Assembly (NCBI RefSeq): GCF_029211225.1
Contig: NZ_JARGEM010000002.1
Location: 186,001-250,000, forward strand
Length of the DNA: 64,000 bases
Source of the DNA: Antiquaquibacter metalliresistens
Lineage (GTDB): Bacteria > Actinomycetota > Actinomycetes > Actinomycetales > Microbacteriaceae
Direction: 5' to 3'
Each line of letters begins with the position of its first letter. The first letter of the stretch is position 1. The position numbers and the translations under genes were made by a program. Below are positions 25,738 to 34,551 of the stretch, one piece after another. The notes under the pieces were generated by a model. The model was not told where the DNA came from, ran no database searches, and saw nothing but the letters and a program-made list of their open reading frames with translations.

Positions 25738-26739
25738 ATCCTGCTCAGGGCGCCCCGGCAGCAGGATAACCGGAAGTGCGGTGATCTGTTCCGACTTCGC
25801 GATGTGGACATAGTCGAGCACCTGTCCGATCGCGGCACGCACGAAAGCACGCCCACTTGACTTCTTCGCCTCGACGATCCAGCTGCGGCTTGGGACGTAG
25901 AGGTCCGGCTCGATGCGCGAGGACCCGACGGGCAGTCGAAGGAGCTTCGGCACGTGTCCTGCTTCAATGAGCCACTCCCCGAAGCTCCTCTGGAGCTCAA
26001 ACTCGACGCGCGAGACGACTCGATCGCCCAATTCGGGGAGTTCGGGCTGCGGGACCACGATGTCGGAGAACTCGGGCGGGGTCCACTCGCCAACCCACAT
26101 GTAGTTGGCGGCGCCACCATAGGTCGGCAAGAGCGTCAAGTCCGCATGAAGCGGTACCAAATTGAAGATGATGCCTTCGCGCGGCTCCCCGTCCACGTCA
26201 GGAATGGTCTCGAGCTTGTAGACCGGGTCACCAGTGGTGAACGCACCCACATAGGTCGCCGCGGTGCCTTTCGTCGTGAAGAGGCGGATGGTCTTGCCTG
26301 TCAGCGCCGCATCTCTGAGCGCGAGGTTTCCACGAATGAATGTCTGTGGGCCATGTTGACCCTCGCCCGTGTAGAAGTAGGATCCGTTCTCTCTGAGCCC
26401 CTCGTGCTTGTTGTACCCGTACCGGGCGCCGCTCACGGGATCCGTGAAAATAAGTATCTCTGGTGCGCTGCGGGGCGTGGAGATCCCACCCTGCTGCTGA
26501 CCGCCGTACGCCTCGTGGACCTGACGGCGGCGGACCGTGTCACCAATCTCGAGTGACCATTCGCGCGGACCCCTGTCACTCTTGAGGACCGCGAGCGCCG
26601 CCGCGAACTGCTCCTCGCTGAGCTCCCATCGACTGACGCCCAGAGGAAGAGTCCCGTAGAGCGAGCGCAGCACAGCACGGACCCGCTTCTGGCTACGCCC
26701 GGCAGCGAGCGCGAGGTCTGCTGGCGCAAGAGTCGTCAC
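25657..26739 (-). CDS. SRA-domain (ScoMcrA-like) PD-(D/E)XK nuclease, candidate type IV restriction enzyme
   Basis: A 360-residue protein in three parts. Residues 1-60 look like a helix-turn-helix. Residues 63-160 match the ScoMcrA-like SRA fold: RRRQVHEAYGGQQQGGIST, RYGYNKHEG and FYTGEGQHGPQTFIRGN; such domains read modified bases such as 5-methylcytosine. The C-terminus carries a PD-(D/E)XK-type nuclease core: RIEPDLYV, WIVEAKKSSGR and AIGQVLDYV supply Asp, Glu-x-Lys and the following Gln. It should cut modified (foreign) DNA. A GTG start seven bases after TAGGGT implies a leaderless transcript. GC content is lower than its neighbours. Confidence 0.82.
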   Translation of the reverse strand: MTTLAPADLALAAGRSQKRVRAVLRSLYGTLPLGVSRWELSEEQFAAALAVLKSDRGPREWSLEIGDTVRRRQVHEAYGGQQQGGISTPRSAPEILIFTDPVSGARYGYNKHEGLRENGSYFYTGEGQHGPQTFIRGNLALRDAALTGKTIRLFTTKGTAATYVGAFTTGDPVYKLETIPDVDGEPREGIIFNLVPLHADLTLLPTYGGAANYMWVGEWTPPEFSDIVVPQPELPELGDRVVSRVEFELQRSFGEWLIEAGHVPKLLRLPVGSSRIEPDLYVPSRSWIVEAKKSSGRAFVRAAIGQVLDYVHIAKSEQITALPVILLPGRPEQDLVDLIDELGIILVYRRDDGFAVVESD

Positions 26740-26848
26740 GAGCGCGACCCTAGCCGTGTCGTCGGGGAGAGCGCACCCCCAGTGCGGGGCTGACCCACCC
26801 CCGAACTCGGGCTACAGCATCCGCCCCTTGAGGCGCGAGACTCGCAAG

Positions 26849-27757
26849 GTGAGCGATCTTCGCCAGCGAGTTCCGGGGCATTCGCTCATCGATGAACTCC
26901 TGCGCCAGTGGGACCTCGGCACGATCCGGGTCGACCCGGCCAACGGTGCCGTGGTGATCGATGACGAGGCGACCGGGTGGTTCCGCGGCGTGCTCTGCGA
27001 GCGCCGTGTGGCCGAGATTCTCAGCCCGCTCGGGCCGAGCTGGACGGTACTGCATTCCGTGCCCGTGGGGCGTGGAACATCCGACATCGATCATGTGGTG
27101 ATCGGGCCACCCGGCGTATTCACGATCAACACCAAGTACAGCCCCGGGCGCGACGTGTGGGTTGGTGGCTACGGCATGTACGTCGGAGGACACAAGCAGC
27201 ACTACATCAGCAACTCGATCGCGGAAGCCAAGCGCGCCTCGATCCTGCTCTCGCGGGTAGCGCGGATGACCGTCCCCGTCGTCGGCATCATCGCGTTCAT
27301 CGACCCCGGCCACATCACCGTCAAGGCACCGGCGGGCGGTGGCCCATACGACCCCGAGATCATCGTGACCGGATCCCGCGGCCTCTACGCCTCCCTGCAG
27401 CGCACCCGCGAGTTCAGCGACGAGCAGCTTGCGACGATCGTGGATGCCGCGAGCCGGGCATCCACCTGGCACACCCGGCCACAGCCCTCCACCGTCGGGC
27501 ACCACATTACGCGCGAGTTCGAGGCGCTCGAGGAGGCGGTGGGCACGCACGTGGGGGCGGCGGTGCCAGTCAACCGAGGCACGCAGGCCGCAGAGGGCCC
27601 TACGCGGGGCGCGGCGCGTCCTGCATCCATACGATCGCGCGGTGGGCGGCCAGGGCGCAAGCGACCGTCGATCGTCGCCGAGCTGGCACGACTGGCGGCG
27701 GTAGGCGTCGGGCTCTACGTCATGGTGCAGGTCGTGCAGGCGGTGGCCAGCCGCTGA
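26849..27757 (+). CDS. NERD-domain protein with C-terminal membrane anchor
   Basis: A 302-residue protein. The nuclease-related NERD region spans about residues 35-150: FRGVLCERRVAEIL, then SDIDHVVIGPPGVFTINTK, which holds the Asp and Thr-x-Lys of the PD-(D/E)XK-like core. A basic linker leads to a single C-terminal membrane segment (LAAVGVGLYVMVQVVQAV). Divergent from the SRA nuclease. The start is uncertain: GTG 26849 follows GAGACT by six bases; GTG 26756 is an alternative. NERD proteins are often found near DNA-processing and defence genes. Confidence 0.78.
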   Translation: MSDLRQRVPGHSLIDELLRQWDLGTIRVDPANGAVVIDDEATGWFRGVLCERRVAEILSPLGPSWTVLHSVPVGRGTSDIDHVVIGPPGVFTINTKYSPGRDVWVGGYGMYVGGHKQHYISNSIAEAKRASILLSRVARMTVPVVGIIAFIDPGHITVKAPAGGGPYDPEIIVTGSRGLYASLQRTREFSDEQLATIVDAASRASTWHTRPQPSTVGHHITREFEALEEAVGTHVGAAVPVNRGTQAAEGPTRGAARPASIRSRGGRPGRKRPSIVAELARLAAVGVGLYVMVQVVQAVASR

Positions 27758-27812
27758 CCCCTTGGCAAACCCCGCTCTCGGGTGTGGACTGGGAGCGACC
27801 GAAGGAGCAACC

Positions 27813-27956
27813 ATGAGCGACCGCGAGACCGAGGAGTGGGGCGCGGGGGTCGACCGTGACACCGGCGCGCGCGTCGGCGATACCGGCACCCCCGACATTG
27901 ATGAGGAGGACGACCAGGCCGAGGTCGACGACGAGTTGTCGGAGAACGACGGGTAG
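27813..27956 (+). CDS. small acidic protein of unknown function
   Basis: A 47-residue protein with a good GAAGGAG before the ATG. It is dominated by Asp, Glu and Gly, ending EEDDQAEVDDELSEND. It resembles in style the small acidic protein at 22294. No function assigned. Confidence 0.55.
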   Translation: MSDRETEEWGAGVDRDTGARVGDTGTPDIDEEDDQAEVDDELSENDG

Positions 27957-28022
27957 GCGCCGCCTCCTCTCCTCCACAGCCAGCCCCGCGATGACTTCTC
28001 CACGAGTATTGCTCAGACACTA

Positions 28023-28034
28023 GAACATACGTTC
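28023..28034. promoter_or_regulatory. LexA (SOS) box before the HNH endonuclease
   Basis: GAAC-ATAC-GTTC, within TAGAACATACGTTCGAA, matches the actinobacterial SOS box (CGAAC-N4-GTTCG type). It is centred about 27 nt before the start and just upstream of the -10 (GACAAT, 28044), so LexA binding would block transcription. Confidence 0.75.
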
Positions 28035-28055
28035 GAACCTTGGGACAATGGTCTC

Positions 28056-29357
28056 GTGACCATCGCAGCCGTGCTCGAGCTCCCGCCCCTCGCGGCGGCG
28101 AGCGACGACGCGCTGCTCGCCACCCAGCGTTCGCTCGCCGAGGTGCGTCGGCAGGTGGATGCCGCGGCCTCCCGCGTGGCCGACGAGATCGCACGGCGCT
28201 CCCGCCCCGAGCTCGGGTACGACGGCCTCGCCCAGCGCCTCGGCGCCCGCACCCCGGCACACCTCGTGCAGCGCATCACCGGCACCTCCGTGCGCGAGGC
28301 CGGCACCCTCGTGCGCGCCGGTGCGATGCAGACGGATGCCGCACCCAGCTGGCTGCAGCAGGTCGGCCAGGCCGTCGCCGCCGCCCGCATCTCGCTGGAT
28401 GCCGCCGAGGTCATCCGCTCCGGCCTCGGCACCCCCACCGACGCCATCCCGGCCGCCGAACTCGAGCGCGCCGCCGCGACGCTCCTGGTCGAAGCGCCCA
28501 CCCTCACCCTCGAGCGGCTCGCCGCCCGCGCGCGCGACCTGCGGGCCGCGCTCGACCTCGGCGCCGTCGCATCCCGCGAGCAGGCGATGCGCGAGCGTCG
28601 ATACCTGCACCTCACCCCCATGCCCGACGGCATGACCCGCATCAGCGGCCTGCTCGATCCCGAATCCGCCGCGATCGTCACCGCCGCGGTGGATGCCGCC
28701 ACCTCCCCGCGTCGCGGCGGCCCCCGCTTCGTCGACCCGACCGAACGCGCCCGAGCCGAGACCATCGCCGCGGACCCCCGCAGCACCGAACAACTCGCCC
28801 TCGACACCCTCATCGAGCTCACCCGGCTCGGCACCGCCGTCGCCCCGAACGCACTCCTCGGCGCCAAGCGCCCCGCGGTCACCCTCCACGTCACCGCCGA
28901 CGACCTGCGCACCGGTCGCGGCATCGCCCGATTCGAGGGTCAGTCGGCCCCGATCAGCATCGACACTGCGGCGCGGATGGTGTGCGAGGTCGGCGTGCTC
29001 CCCGTGCTGTTCGAGGGCGGCCAGGTCGTCAACCTCGGTCGGGAACAGCGCCTCTACACCCGCCGCCAGACCCTCGCCCTCGCCGCCCGCGACGGGGGAT
29101 GCACCTTCCCCGAGTGCGAGCGACCACCCAGCTGGACCGAAGCCCACCACATCAACGAATGGCGCCGAGATCGCGGCGGCACTGACATCGCCGACGGTGT
29201 GCTGCTGTGCAGGCACCACCACCTGCTCGTGCACAACAACGGCTGGCGGGTCACCCGTGACGGCGCTGACTACGCCTTCGTGCCGCCGCCCGAACTCGAT
29301 GCCCGGCAGCGACCGATACCGGCACAGCGTCGCGCGCTCGTGGCGCGGGCGAGTTGA
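28056..29357 (+). CDS. DUF222 / 13E12-type HNH endonuclease
   Basis: A 433-residue protein with a helical DUF222 region (residues 1-320) and C-terminal HNH nuclease: GGCTFPECERPPSWTEAHHINEW and LLCRHHHLLVHNNGW give two zinc-type cysteine pairs in part and the His-Asn-His core. These proteins are multicopy in actinobacteria, and mycobacterial 13E12 members are DNA-damage inducible. Here a LexA box lies just before the gene. GTG start six bases after GACAAT indicates a leaderless message. Confidence 0.9.
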   Translation: MTIAAVLELPPLAAASDDALLATQRSLAEVRRQVDAAASRVADEIARRSRPELGYDGLAQRLGARTPAHLVQRITGTSVREAGTLVRAGAMQTDAAPSWLQQVGQAVAAARISLDAAEVIRSGLGTPTDAIPAAELERAAATLLVEAPTLTLERLAARARDLRAALDLGAVASREQAMRERRYLHLTPMPDGMTRISGLLDPESAAIVTAAVDAATSPRRGGPRFVDPTERARAETIAADPRSTEQLALDTLIELTRLGTAVAPNALLGAKRPAVTLHVTADDLRTGRGIARFEGQSAPISIDTAARMVCEVGVLPVLFEGGQVVNLGREQRLYTRRQTLALAARDGGCTFPECERPPSWTEAHHINEWRRDRGGTDIADGVLLCRHHHLLVHNNGWRVTRDGADYAFVPPPELDARQRPIPAQRRALVARAS

Positions 29358-29473
29358 GCGTGCAGGCCACCGAGGCCTCGCGGAGCAGCACCAGCGCGGG
29401 CCGGCCGGCGGACCGACCGACGAGCGTCAGCACTCTGCACCGCAGCCACCGCGCCCACGCGGGCGCAACGCCC

Positions 29474-30214
29474 CTACTTCTTCGCGCCCTGCGCCGCCAC
29501 CGCAGCAGCGCCCGCCGCCGCAGCCTCCGGGTCGAGATAGCGCCCCGGCCCGAGCGGCATGAACGCGTCATCCAACTCGTAGACCAGCGGAATGCCGGTC
29601 GGAATGTTCAGCTCCGCGATGTCCGCGTCCGAGATGCCGTCCAGGTGCTTCACGAGCGCGCGCAGCGAGTTGCCGTGCGCGGTCACGAGCGGGGTCTTGC
29701 CCGCGGCGAGCGCCGGGGTGATATCCGAGAACCAGTACGGCAGCATCCGGTCGATCACGAGCTTGAGCGACTCGGTGCGCGGCACCTCGACACCCGCGTA
29801 CCGCGGGTCGCCCACCTGCGACCACTCGGAGTCGTCGTCCAGCGGCGGCGGCGGCACATCGAAACTGCGCCGCCACTCCATGAACTTCTCCGGCCCGAAC
29901 TTCTCCAGCGTCTCCGCCTTGTCCAGGCCCTGGAGCGCGCCGTAGTGGCGCTCATTGAGCCGCCAGCTGCGCTCCACCGGGATCCACAGCCGGTCCGCCT
30001 CCTCCAGCGCGATGTTCGCGGTCTGGATGGCGCGCGTCAGCAGGCTCGTGAACAGGATGTCCGGCGCCAACCCCGACTCCCGGATCAGCTCTCCGGCGCG
30101 CTTCGCCTCGGCCGCGCCCTGCTCGGTGAGCCGCACATCCACCCAGCCGGTGAAGAGGTTCTTGAGGTTCCAGTCGGACTGGCCGTGACGCATCAGGATC
30201 AGGGTGTGAGTCAT
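29474..30214 (-). CDS. gpmA: 2,3-bisphosphoglycerate-dependent phosphoglycerate mutase
   Basis: A 246-residue cofactor-dependent mutase: [12 protein letters not shown] holds the phosphohistidine; [18 protein letters not shown] and [14 protein letters not shown] complete the active site. It interconverts 3- and 2-phosphoglycerate in glycolysis. An Ala-rich tail follows. The ATG overlaps the preceding gene by four bases, so it is read from the mRNA of the short Rossmann-like gene. Confidence 0.95.
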   Translation of the reverse strand: MTHTLILMRHGQSDWNLKNLFTGWVDVRLTEQGAAEAKRAGELIRESGLAPDILFTSLLTRAIQTANIALEEADRLWIPVERSWRLNERHYGALQGLDKAETLEKFGPEKFMEWRRSFDVPPPPLDDDSEWSQVGDPRYAGVEVPRTESLKLVIDRMLPYWFSDITPALAAGKTPLVTAHGNSLRALVKHLDGISDADIAELNIPTGIPLVYELDDAFMPLGPGRYLDPEAAAAGAAAVAAQGAKK

Positions 30215-30576
30215 GCTCCAAGCGTATCGAGCGCGGCGACCGGGTTCGGCACGAGCGACCAGTCCAGGCCCGAGGCGCGCACCGCGTCATCCAGCTCGCC
30301 CGACACCGCGATCAGCCGCCGCACCCCCGCGGTGTGCATGCCCGCGATGAGCGCATCCAGGCTCAACCGTGCCACAGGACTGCCGCCGCGCAGCGCCGAG
30401 ACCACCACCGTCTCGCCCTCGAGCGCCTCGGCCAGGGATGCCGCGAACTTCACGTCCCCCGTCACCACCCGCACCCCGGCCGGCTGCGGGGCCGCGCGCC
30501 GCACCATCACCGTCACCGGCACGCCCCGCGCGAGCGCCGCCGCCACCAGCTGCGGGGCCGCACCGATCACGAGCAT
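30211..30576 (-). CDS. short, degenerate NAD(P)-binding (atypical SDR-like) protein
   Basis: A 121-residue protein that resembles the NAD(P)H-binding atypical SDR family but is about half its usual length. The dinucleotide loop is altered: [15 protein letters not shown] instead of the GATGxxG pattern. Matching pieces follow: [35 protein letters not shown] and the tail LDWSLVPNP. It lies between a membrane protein and gpmA. It may be a shrunken, possibly non-catalytic protein kept for coupling to gpmA. Confidence 0.65.
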   Translation of the reverse strand: MLVIGAAPQLVAAALARGVPVTVMVRRAAPQPAGVRVVTGDVKFAASLAEALEGETVVVSALRGGSPVARLSLDALIAGMHTAGVRRLIAVSGELDDAVRASGLDWSLVPNPVAALDTLGA

Positions 30577-30585
30577 GGGCTGCCG

Positions 30586-30909
30586 CTACTCGATCACCGT
30601 CAGCGCGATGAACAGCACCACCCCGAGGGCCACCGCCGCCATCGCGAGCATGAGCGCGGCGAGCAGACCCAGCCGCAGGCGCTGGCGACCCACCCACGCG
30701 CGCACCACCAGCATCCCCGCATAGAGCAGTGCGACGATCGCCGCCGCCCAGTAGCCGAGGGGATGCAGCGACCCCATCGCCACGAGCAGCGCGAACGCGA
30801 TCGCGGCGAACAGCCCGCCCACCACCAGCCAGATCGTGCCGTTCGAGGTGGTCAGCGAGGGCTGGTTGCGGATCCACGTGGGGTCGGGCTCGCGGCCGGA
30901 GTCGGTCAT
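30586..30909 (-). CDS. small membrane protein
   Basis: A 107-residue protein with three predicted membrane segments (IWLVVGGLFAAIAFALLVAM, YWAAAIVALLYAGMLVV, LLAALMLAMAAVALGVVLFI) after a hydrophilic N-terminus. TAGCGT six bases before the ATG suggests a leaderless promoter and marks it as first gene of a unit that runs into gpmA. Function unknown. Confidence 0.75.
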   Translation of the reverse strand: MTDSGREPDPTWIRNQPSLTTSNGTIWLVVGGLFAAIAFALLVAMGSLHPLGYWAAAIVALLYAGMLVVRAWVGRQRLRLGLLAALMLAMAAVALGVVLFIALTVIE

Positions 30910-30977
30910 GCCTCGACGCTACGCCGGTTCGGGCGCGCGGTGGGGTCGGGGCCGACCGGTTCGGGCGAGAATTGACC

Positions 30978-31754
30978 ATGCCCATCGGCCAGATCACGCG
31001 CGGCACCACCGGCACCAACCGCCTGCGCCGCATCGACCGCTGGATCGCCCAGTTGCCGGCGCTGCGCCGCGCGGCGCGACCGCTCGTCGTCGACCTCGGG
31101 TATGGGGCATCCGCGACCACCACCCTCGAACTGCACCAGCGACTCGCCAAGGTGCGCCCCGAAGTCGCCGTGCTCGGCCTGGAGATCGCGCCCGAGCGGG
31201 TCGCCGCCGCGAAGCCGTTCGAGCGGCCCGGGGTGACCTTCGCGCTCGGCGGCTTCGAGGTGCCGGGCGAGTCGGCGACCGTCATCCGGGCGCTCAACGT
31301 GCTGCGGCAGTACGACGAGTCCGAGGTGCTCGACGCCTGGCGTCGCATGGTCGCACGCCTGCAGCCGGGCGGCGTGCTCGTCGAGGGCACCTGCAACGAA
31401 GTGGGCCGCGTCGCCAGCTGGGTGGATGTCACGGCCGACGGCCCGCAGACCCTCACGGTCTCGCTGCGCCTGACGGACCTCGAGTCGCCCTCGGTGGTCG
31501 CGGAGCGCCTACCGAAGGTGCTGATCCACCGCAACATCCCCGGCGAACCGGTGCACGACTACCTCGCCGACCTCGACCGCTGGTGGCGCGTGCACGCCCC
31601 GCTCGGCGTCTACGGCGCTTCGCAGCGCTGGGTCGCGGTCGCCCAGTCGATGCGGGATGCCGGCTGGCCCGTCGTCGGCACCAAGTCGCGTTGGCGACTC
31701 GGTGAACTCACGGTCGCGTGGCAGGCGGTGGCCGCGAACGGGTTCGCGTGGTGA
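30978..31754 (+). CDS. class I SAM-dependent methyltransferase-like protein
   Basis: A 258-residue protein with a Rossmann-like methyltransferase pattern: VVDLGYGASATTTLE (motif I), VLGLEIAPERV (acidic end of strand two), and VIRALNVLRQYDESEV, LQPGGVLVEGTCNEVG as later motifs. It lacks a clear NPPY or similar catalytic motif, so the substrate is unknown. It is divergent from the small membrane gene, with only 68 bp between them. Confidence 0.78.
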   Translation: MPIGQITRGTTGTNRLRRIDRWIAQLPALRRAARPLVVDLGYGASATTTLELHQRLAKVRPEVAVLGLEIAPERVAAAKPFERPGVTFALGGFEVPGESATVIRALNVLRQYDESEVLDAWRRMVARLQPGGVLVEGTCNEVGRVASWVDVTADGPQTLTVSLRLTDLESPSVVAERLPKVLIHRNIPGEPVHDYLADLDRWWRVHAPLGVYGASQRWVAVAQSMRDAGWPVVGTKSRWRLGELTVAWQAVAANGFAW

Positions 31755-31808
31755 GCGCGGCCCCAGATGAGCCACAGCGCGGGTTAGCGCGGTGAACCGC
31801 CGCGCGGC

Positions 31809-32921
31809 CTAGACCGGCGGCAGCAGGCTCCGCGCGTCATCGATCGGCATGCCCGCGCCGACGAGCAGGTCGACGACGAACGGTCGCAGCATCAGCAGCA
31901 GCGCGGAATCCCGCAGGTGCGCGTCGGGCAGCACCTCCGCGGGGTCGAGTCGGCGCGCGACATCCGTCAGCAACGAGCGCGCGGCGCCCGAGAGCTGCGG
32001 GTCGTCGAGCTCCTCGTCGAGCAGACGGATGCCGGTGCGCAGCTGCCCGAGCAGTTCCGCCAGCGCCGGTCGCGGCTCGCCATCGCGCACGAGGAACTCC
32101 ACCCTGCGCGCGACGACCCGCAGGTGACGGGTGGCGAGGTCGGCGGCCGCGAGCACCCGCTGCTCCTTCACCAGCAGCGGTAACCGCGAACGCAGGAACG
32201 GGGAGATGCGGGCGATGGCGACGGCGCTGTCGAGACTCCCCTTCCAGGCATCCACGACCGGCTGGGTGCGGCGCATCCGCTCGAGGGCGAGCTCGCCGGT
32301 GGCGGTGTCGGCGTGCAGGAGCGCGTCGAGCACGGTGGCGAGTCCCTCGTCGATCAGGGCGAACAGTCGGCGGCGCTCCCGGGCCGCAGCCCGGGCCGGG
32401 TCGCGCGGGATCAGGGCGGTGGCGAGCAGGGCGATGGCACCGCCGATCGCGGCGTCGAACGTGCGGCCGAACGGACCGCCGTCCGGCACCGGCAGGATGA
32501 GCACGAGCGCCGACGGCACCGCCGCCGCGACCGCGAAGGCGGGGTTCGGCGAGACCGCGCGGCCGATCACGAACACCACGAGCAGCACGACCACGAGCTG
32601 CCACAGCCCCTTGCCGAGCACGAGCGAGAGCCCATCGCTGAGCGCAACGCCGAGCAGGATGCCGATCACCGTCTCCGCGACGCGCTGGGGCCTGGCATCC
32701 CGAGCGAAGCCGAGCGCGTTGATCGTCACCGTGATCGCGAGGATCGGATAGGCGTGCCCGAGCCCCCAGTGCGCGATCGAGTACGAGGCCGTAACCGCGG
32801 CGACGATCTGCAGGATCGCCGGCAGCGACTCCCACACCCGTTGGCTCGCCATGCGCACGTCGAGCCGACGTCGCACCTGGCGTTCCAGCCGGCGCAGCGC
32901 GTTCGAGTCCGGATGGCTCAT
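31809..32921 (-). CDS. FUSC-family membrane protein
   Basis: A 370-residue protein: about six membrane segments in residues 30-165 (including AYPILAITVTINALGFARD and LWQLVVVLLVVFVIG), then a long helical soluble part. This matches the aromatic-acid exporter/FUSC family (half-size form). Its ATG starts one base after the YgfZ-like stop (TGATATG), so it is translated with that gene. The substrate is unknown. Confidence 0.8.
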   Translation of the reverse strand: MSHPDSNALRRLERQVRRRLDVRMASQRVWESLPAILQIVAAVTASYSIAHWGLGHAYPILAITVTINALGFARDARPQRVAETVIGILLGVALSDGLSLVLGKGLWQLVVVLLVVFVIGRAVSPNPAFAVAAAVPSALVLILPVPDGGPFGRTFDAAIGGAIALLATALIPRDPARAAARERRRLFALIDEGLATVLDALLHADTATGELALERMRRTQPVVDAWKGSLDSAVAIARISPFLRSRLPLLVKEQRVLAAADLATRHLRVVARRVEFLVRDGEPRPALAELLGQLRTGIRLLDEELDDPQLSGAARSLLTDVARRLDPAEVLPDAHLRDSALLLMLRPFVVDLLVGAGMPIDDARSLLPPV

Positions 32922-32922
32922 A

Positions 32923-33951
32923 TCACCGGGTGACGGCACCGAGCCGCGGCAGTCGGGGCACGTTGGCCTCGGCCCCGGCGGAGGGCGGCACGATGACCTC
33001 CTGCGCCGCCGCGATGTCCCCGTGTTCGGCGGAGTGCACCACGAGCGTCGCCGTCGGGTCGACGTTGCGCTTGATCACCGCGAGCGCGATCGGTCCGAGC
33101 TCCCAGTGGTGCGCGGCGGACGTGATGCGACCGACCTCGCGCGGGGCGGGGGTCTCGGCGGGCTCGACCACGGCGGACTGGACCGCGTCAGGCTCGACCA
33201 CGGCCTGTTCGACCACCGGGTCGCCGGGGTTCGGCAGCACGCCGTCGAGGTGCAGCAGCACGAGCCGACGCGGCGGATGCCCCAGGTTGTGCACCTTCGC
33301 AACCGTCTCCTGCCCGCGGTAGCAGCCCTTGTTCAGGTGCACCGCGGAGCGCAGCCAGTCCAGCTCGTGCGGAATCGTGCGCTCGTCGCCCTCGGTCGCA
33401 AGCCTCGGACGCCACGCCGCGATGCGCAGCGCCTCGAGCGCGGCGAGGGATGCCACGGGCCGATCCGGCAGGCTCGTGACGAGCACCTCGCGGTAGTCCC
33501 ACTCCCCCGGCTGCCCGGTCGCGTAGCTGTGCCCGCCGACGACGATCTCCGGCCACGGGTCGCGCCAGGTGACCACGCCGTCGAGCTCGCCGAAGGTGCC
33601 GACGGTGATGAAGTCGGCCGAGCGGTCGGCGACCTCCACGCGCAGCATGAAGCGCATCCGGTCGAGCCAGGCGGCGAGCGCGGGTGCCTCGTCGACGAGC
33701 AGCCAGGTGGTCTCCCCGTCGTCGACCACGCGCATGGCGTGCTCGACGCGACCGCTCGGATCCAGCAGCAGGGTCTCGGCGGACTGGCCGGGCTGGAGGT
33801 TCTTCAGCGACTGGGAGGTGAGCGAGTCCAGCCAGCTCAACCGGTCCGGGCCGGTGATGGTGACGACGCCGCGACCGGGCAGCGGCACGATCGCCTCGCC
33901 CGCGAGCAACTCGCGCTGCTCGAGGAAGGGGTTGCCGGCGCTACTCGACAC
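32923..33951 (-). CDS. ygfZ: YgfZ/GcvT-like folate-binding protein
   Basis: A 342-residue protein with the YgfZ signature KGCYRGQETV and the GcvT-like fold (ITGPDRLSWLDSLTSQ, LLDPSGRVEHAM). YgfZ proteins help iron-sulfur enzyme maintenance in a folate-dependent way. The GTG at 33951 has GGGAGG upstream and overlaps the preceding gene by 11 bp. A repeated insert in the C-terminal half encodes two VVEP units (around 33151-33220). Confidence 0.88.
   Translation of the reverse strand: MSSSAGNPFLEQRELLAGEAIVPLPGRGVVTITGPDRLSWLDSLTSQSLKNLQPGQSAETLLLDPSGRVEHAMRVVDDGETTWLLVDEAPALAAWLDRMRFMLRVEVADRSADFITVGTFGELDGVVTWRDPWPEIVVGGHSYATGQPGEWDYREVLVTSLPDRPVASLAALEALRIAAWRPRLATEGDERTIPHELDWLRSAVHLNKGCYRGQETVAKVHNLGHPPRRLVLLHLDGVLPNPGDPVVEQAVVEPDAVQSAVVEPAETPAPREVGRITSAAHHWELGPIALAVIKRNVDPTATLVVHSAEHGDIAAAQEVIVPPSAGAEANVPRLPRLGAVTR
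33151..33220. repeat. short tandem-like repeats inside ygfZ coding VVEP units
   Basis: GGCTCGACCACGGC occurs at 33161 and 33191, 30 bp apart, with a degenerate third (GTTCGACCACCGGG) at 33207. On the coding strand the units read as VVEP segments between otherwise conserved domains. They look like an expanded linker. Confidence 0.6.
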
Positions 33952-34537
33952 GTGCCAACCTCCCGCTCGCGTGGGTTCGCAGTTCCTGCCCGAGCGCGGC
34001 GATGTCCCACGCCCACAGCAGATGCGCGTCGACCAGGCCGTAGAGGCGAGTGGCGGCGCTGTACTCCTTGGCGCCGGCGGTGCGCAGCACGGCATCCGTC
34101 GCCAGGTCGATGCGGGGGCCCGCGGCGCGACCGATGTAGAACTCGGTGACCCCGCCCGGATGCACGATCGACGCCTCGATCTCGAAGTCGCCGCCCGGGG
34201 TGCGCAGCGCCTCGACCTCCTCTGCCGTCGTGTAGGGCCGAGGCCCTTCGCCCGGCAGCATTCCCGGACCGGGGTCGCCCGGCAGCAGTGGGCGATGCAG
34301 GCGCCAGTACCCGGTCTCGGTGACGTAGGGGGTGTGCGCCTCGTCGAGCAGCCAGGTGTACGAGGTGTAGTTCAGGTGCGGCAGACCGTCGTGCGTGAAG
34401 CTGATGCGCTGACCGAACTCGAGGCCCCGGGACTCATCGCCGACCTTGTAGTCGACCACGCCGGATCCCTCCCACAGGCCGATCAGCCAGGAGATGGGGG
34501 CGAGCTCTGCCGGAACGCTCGCGTCGAGTTCGATCAC
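33941..34537 (-). CDS. nitrobindin-like / FABP-family beta-barrel protein
   Basis: A 198-residue protein with the family signature GLWEGSGVVDY near residue 20 and a C-terminal histidine segment (LVDAHLLWAWDIAAL). Nitrobindins are heme-binding beta barrels handling NO or peroxynitrite; actinobacterial members are widespread. Start GTG at 34537; the upstream region has only a weak TAGGCG element. It heads a run with the ygfZ and FUSC genes, each overlapping or abutting. Confidence 0.82.
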   Translation of the reverse strand: MIELDASVPAELAPISWLIGLWEGSGVVDYKVGDESRGLEFGQRISFTHDGLPHLNYTSYTWLLDEAHTPYVTETGYWRLHRPLLPGDPGPGMLPGEGPRPYTTAEEVEALRTPGGDFEIEASIVHPGGVTEFYIGRAAGPRIDLATDAVLRTAGAKEYSAATRLYGLVDAHLLWAWDIAALGQELRTHASGRLARVE

Positions 34538-34551
34538 GGCGCCGACCGCGC

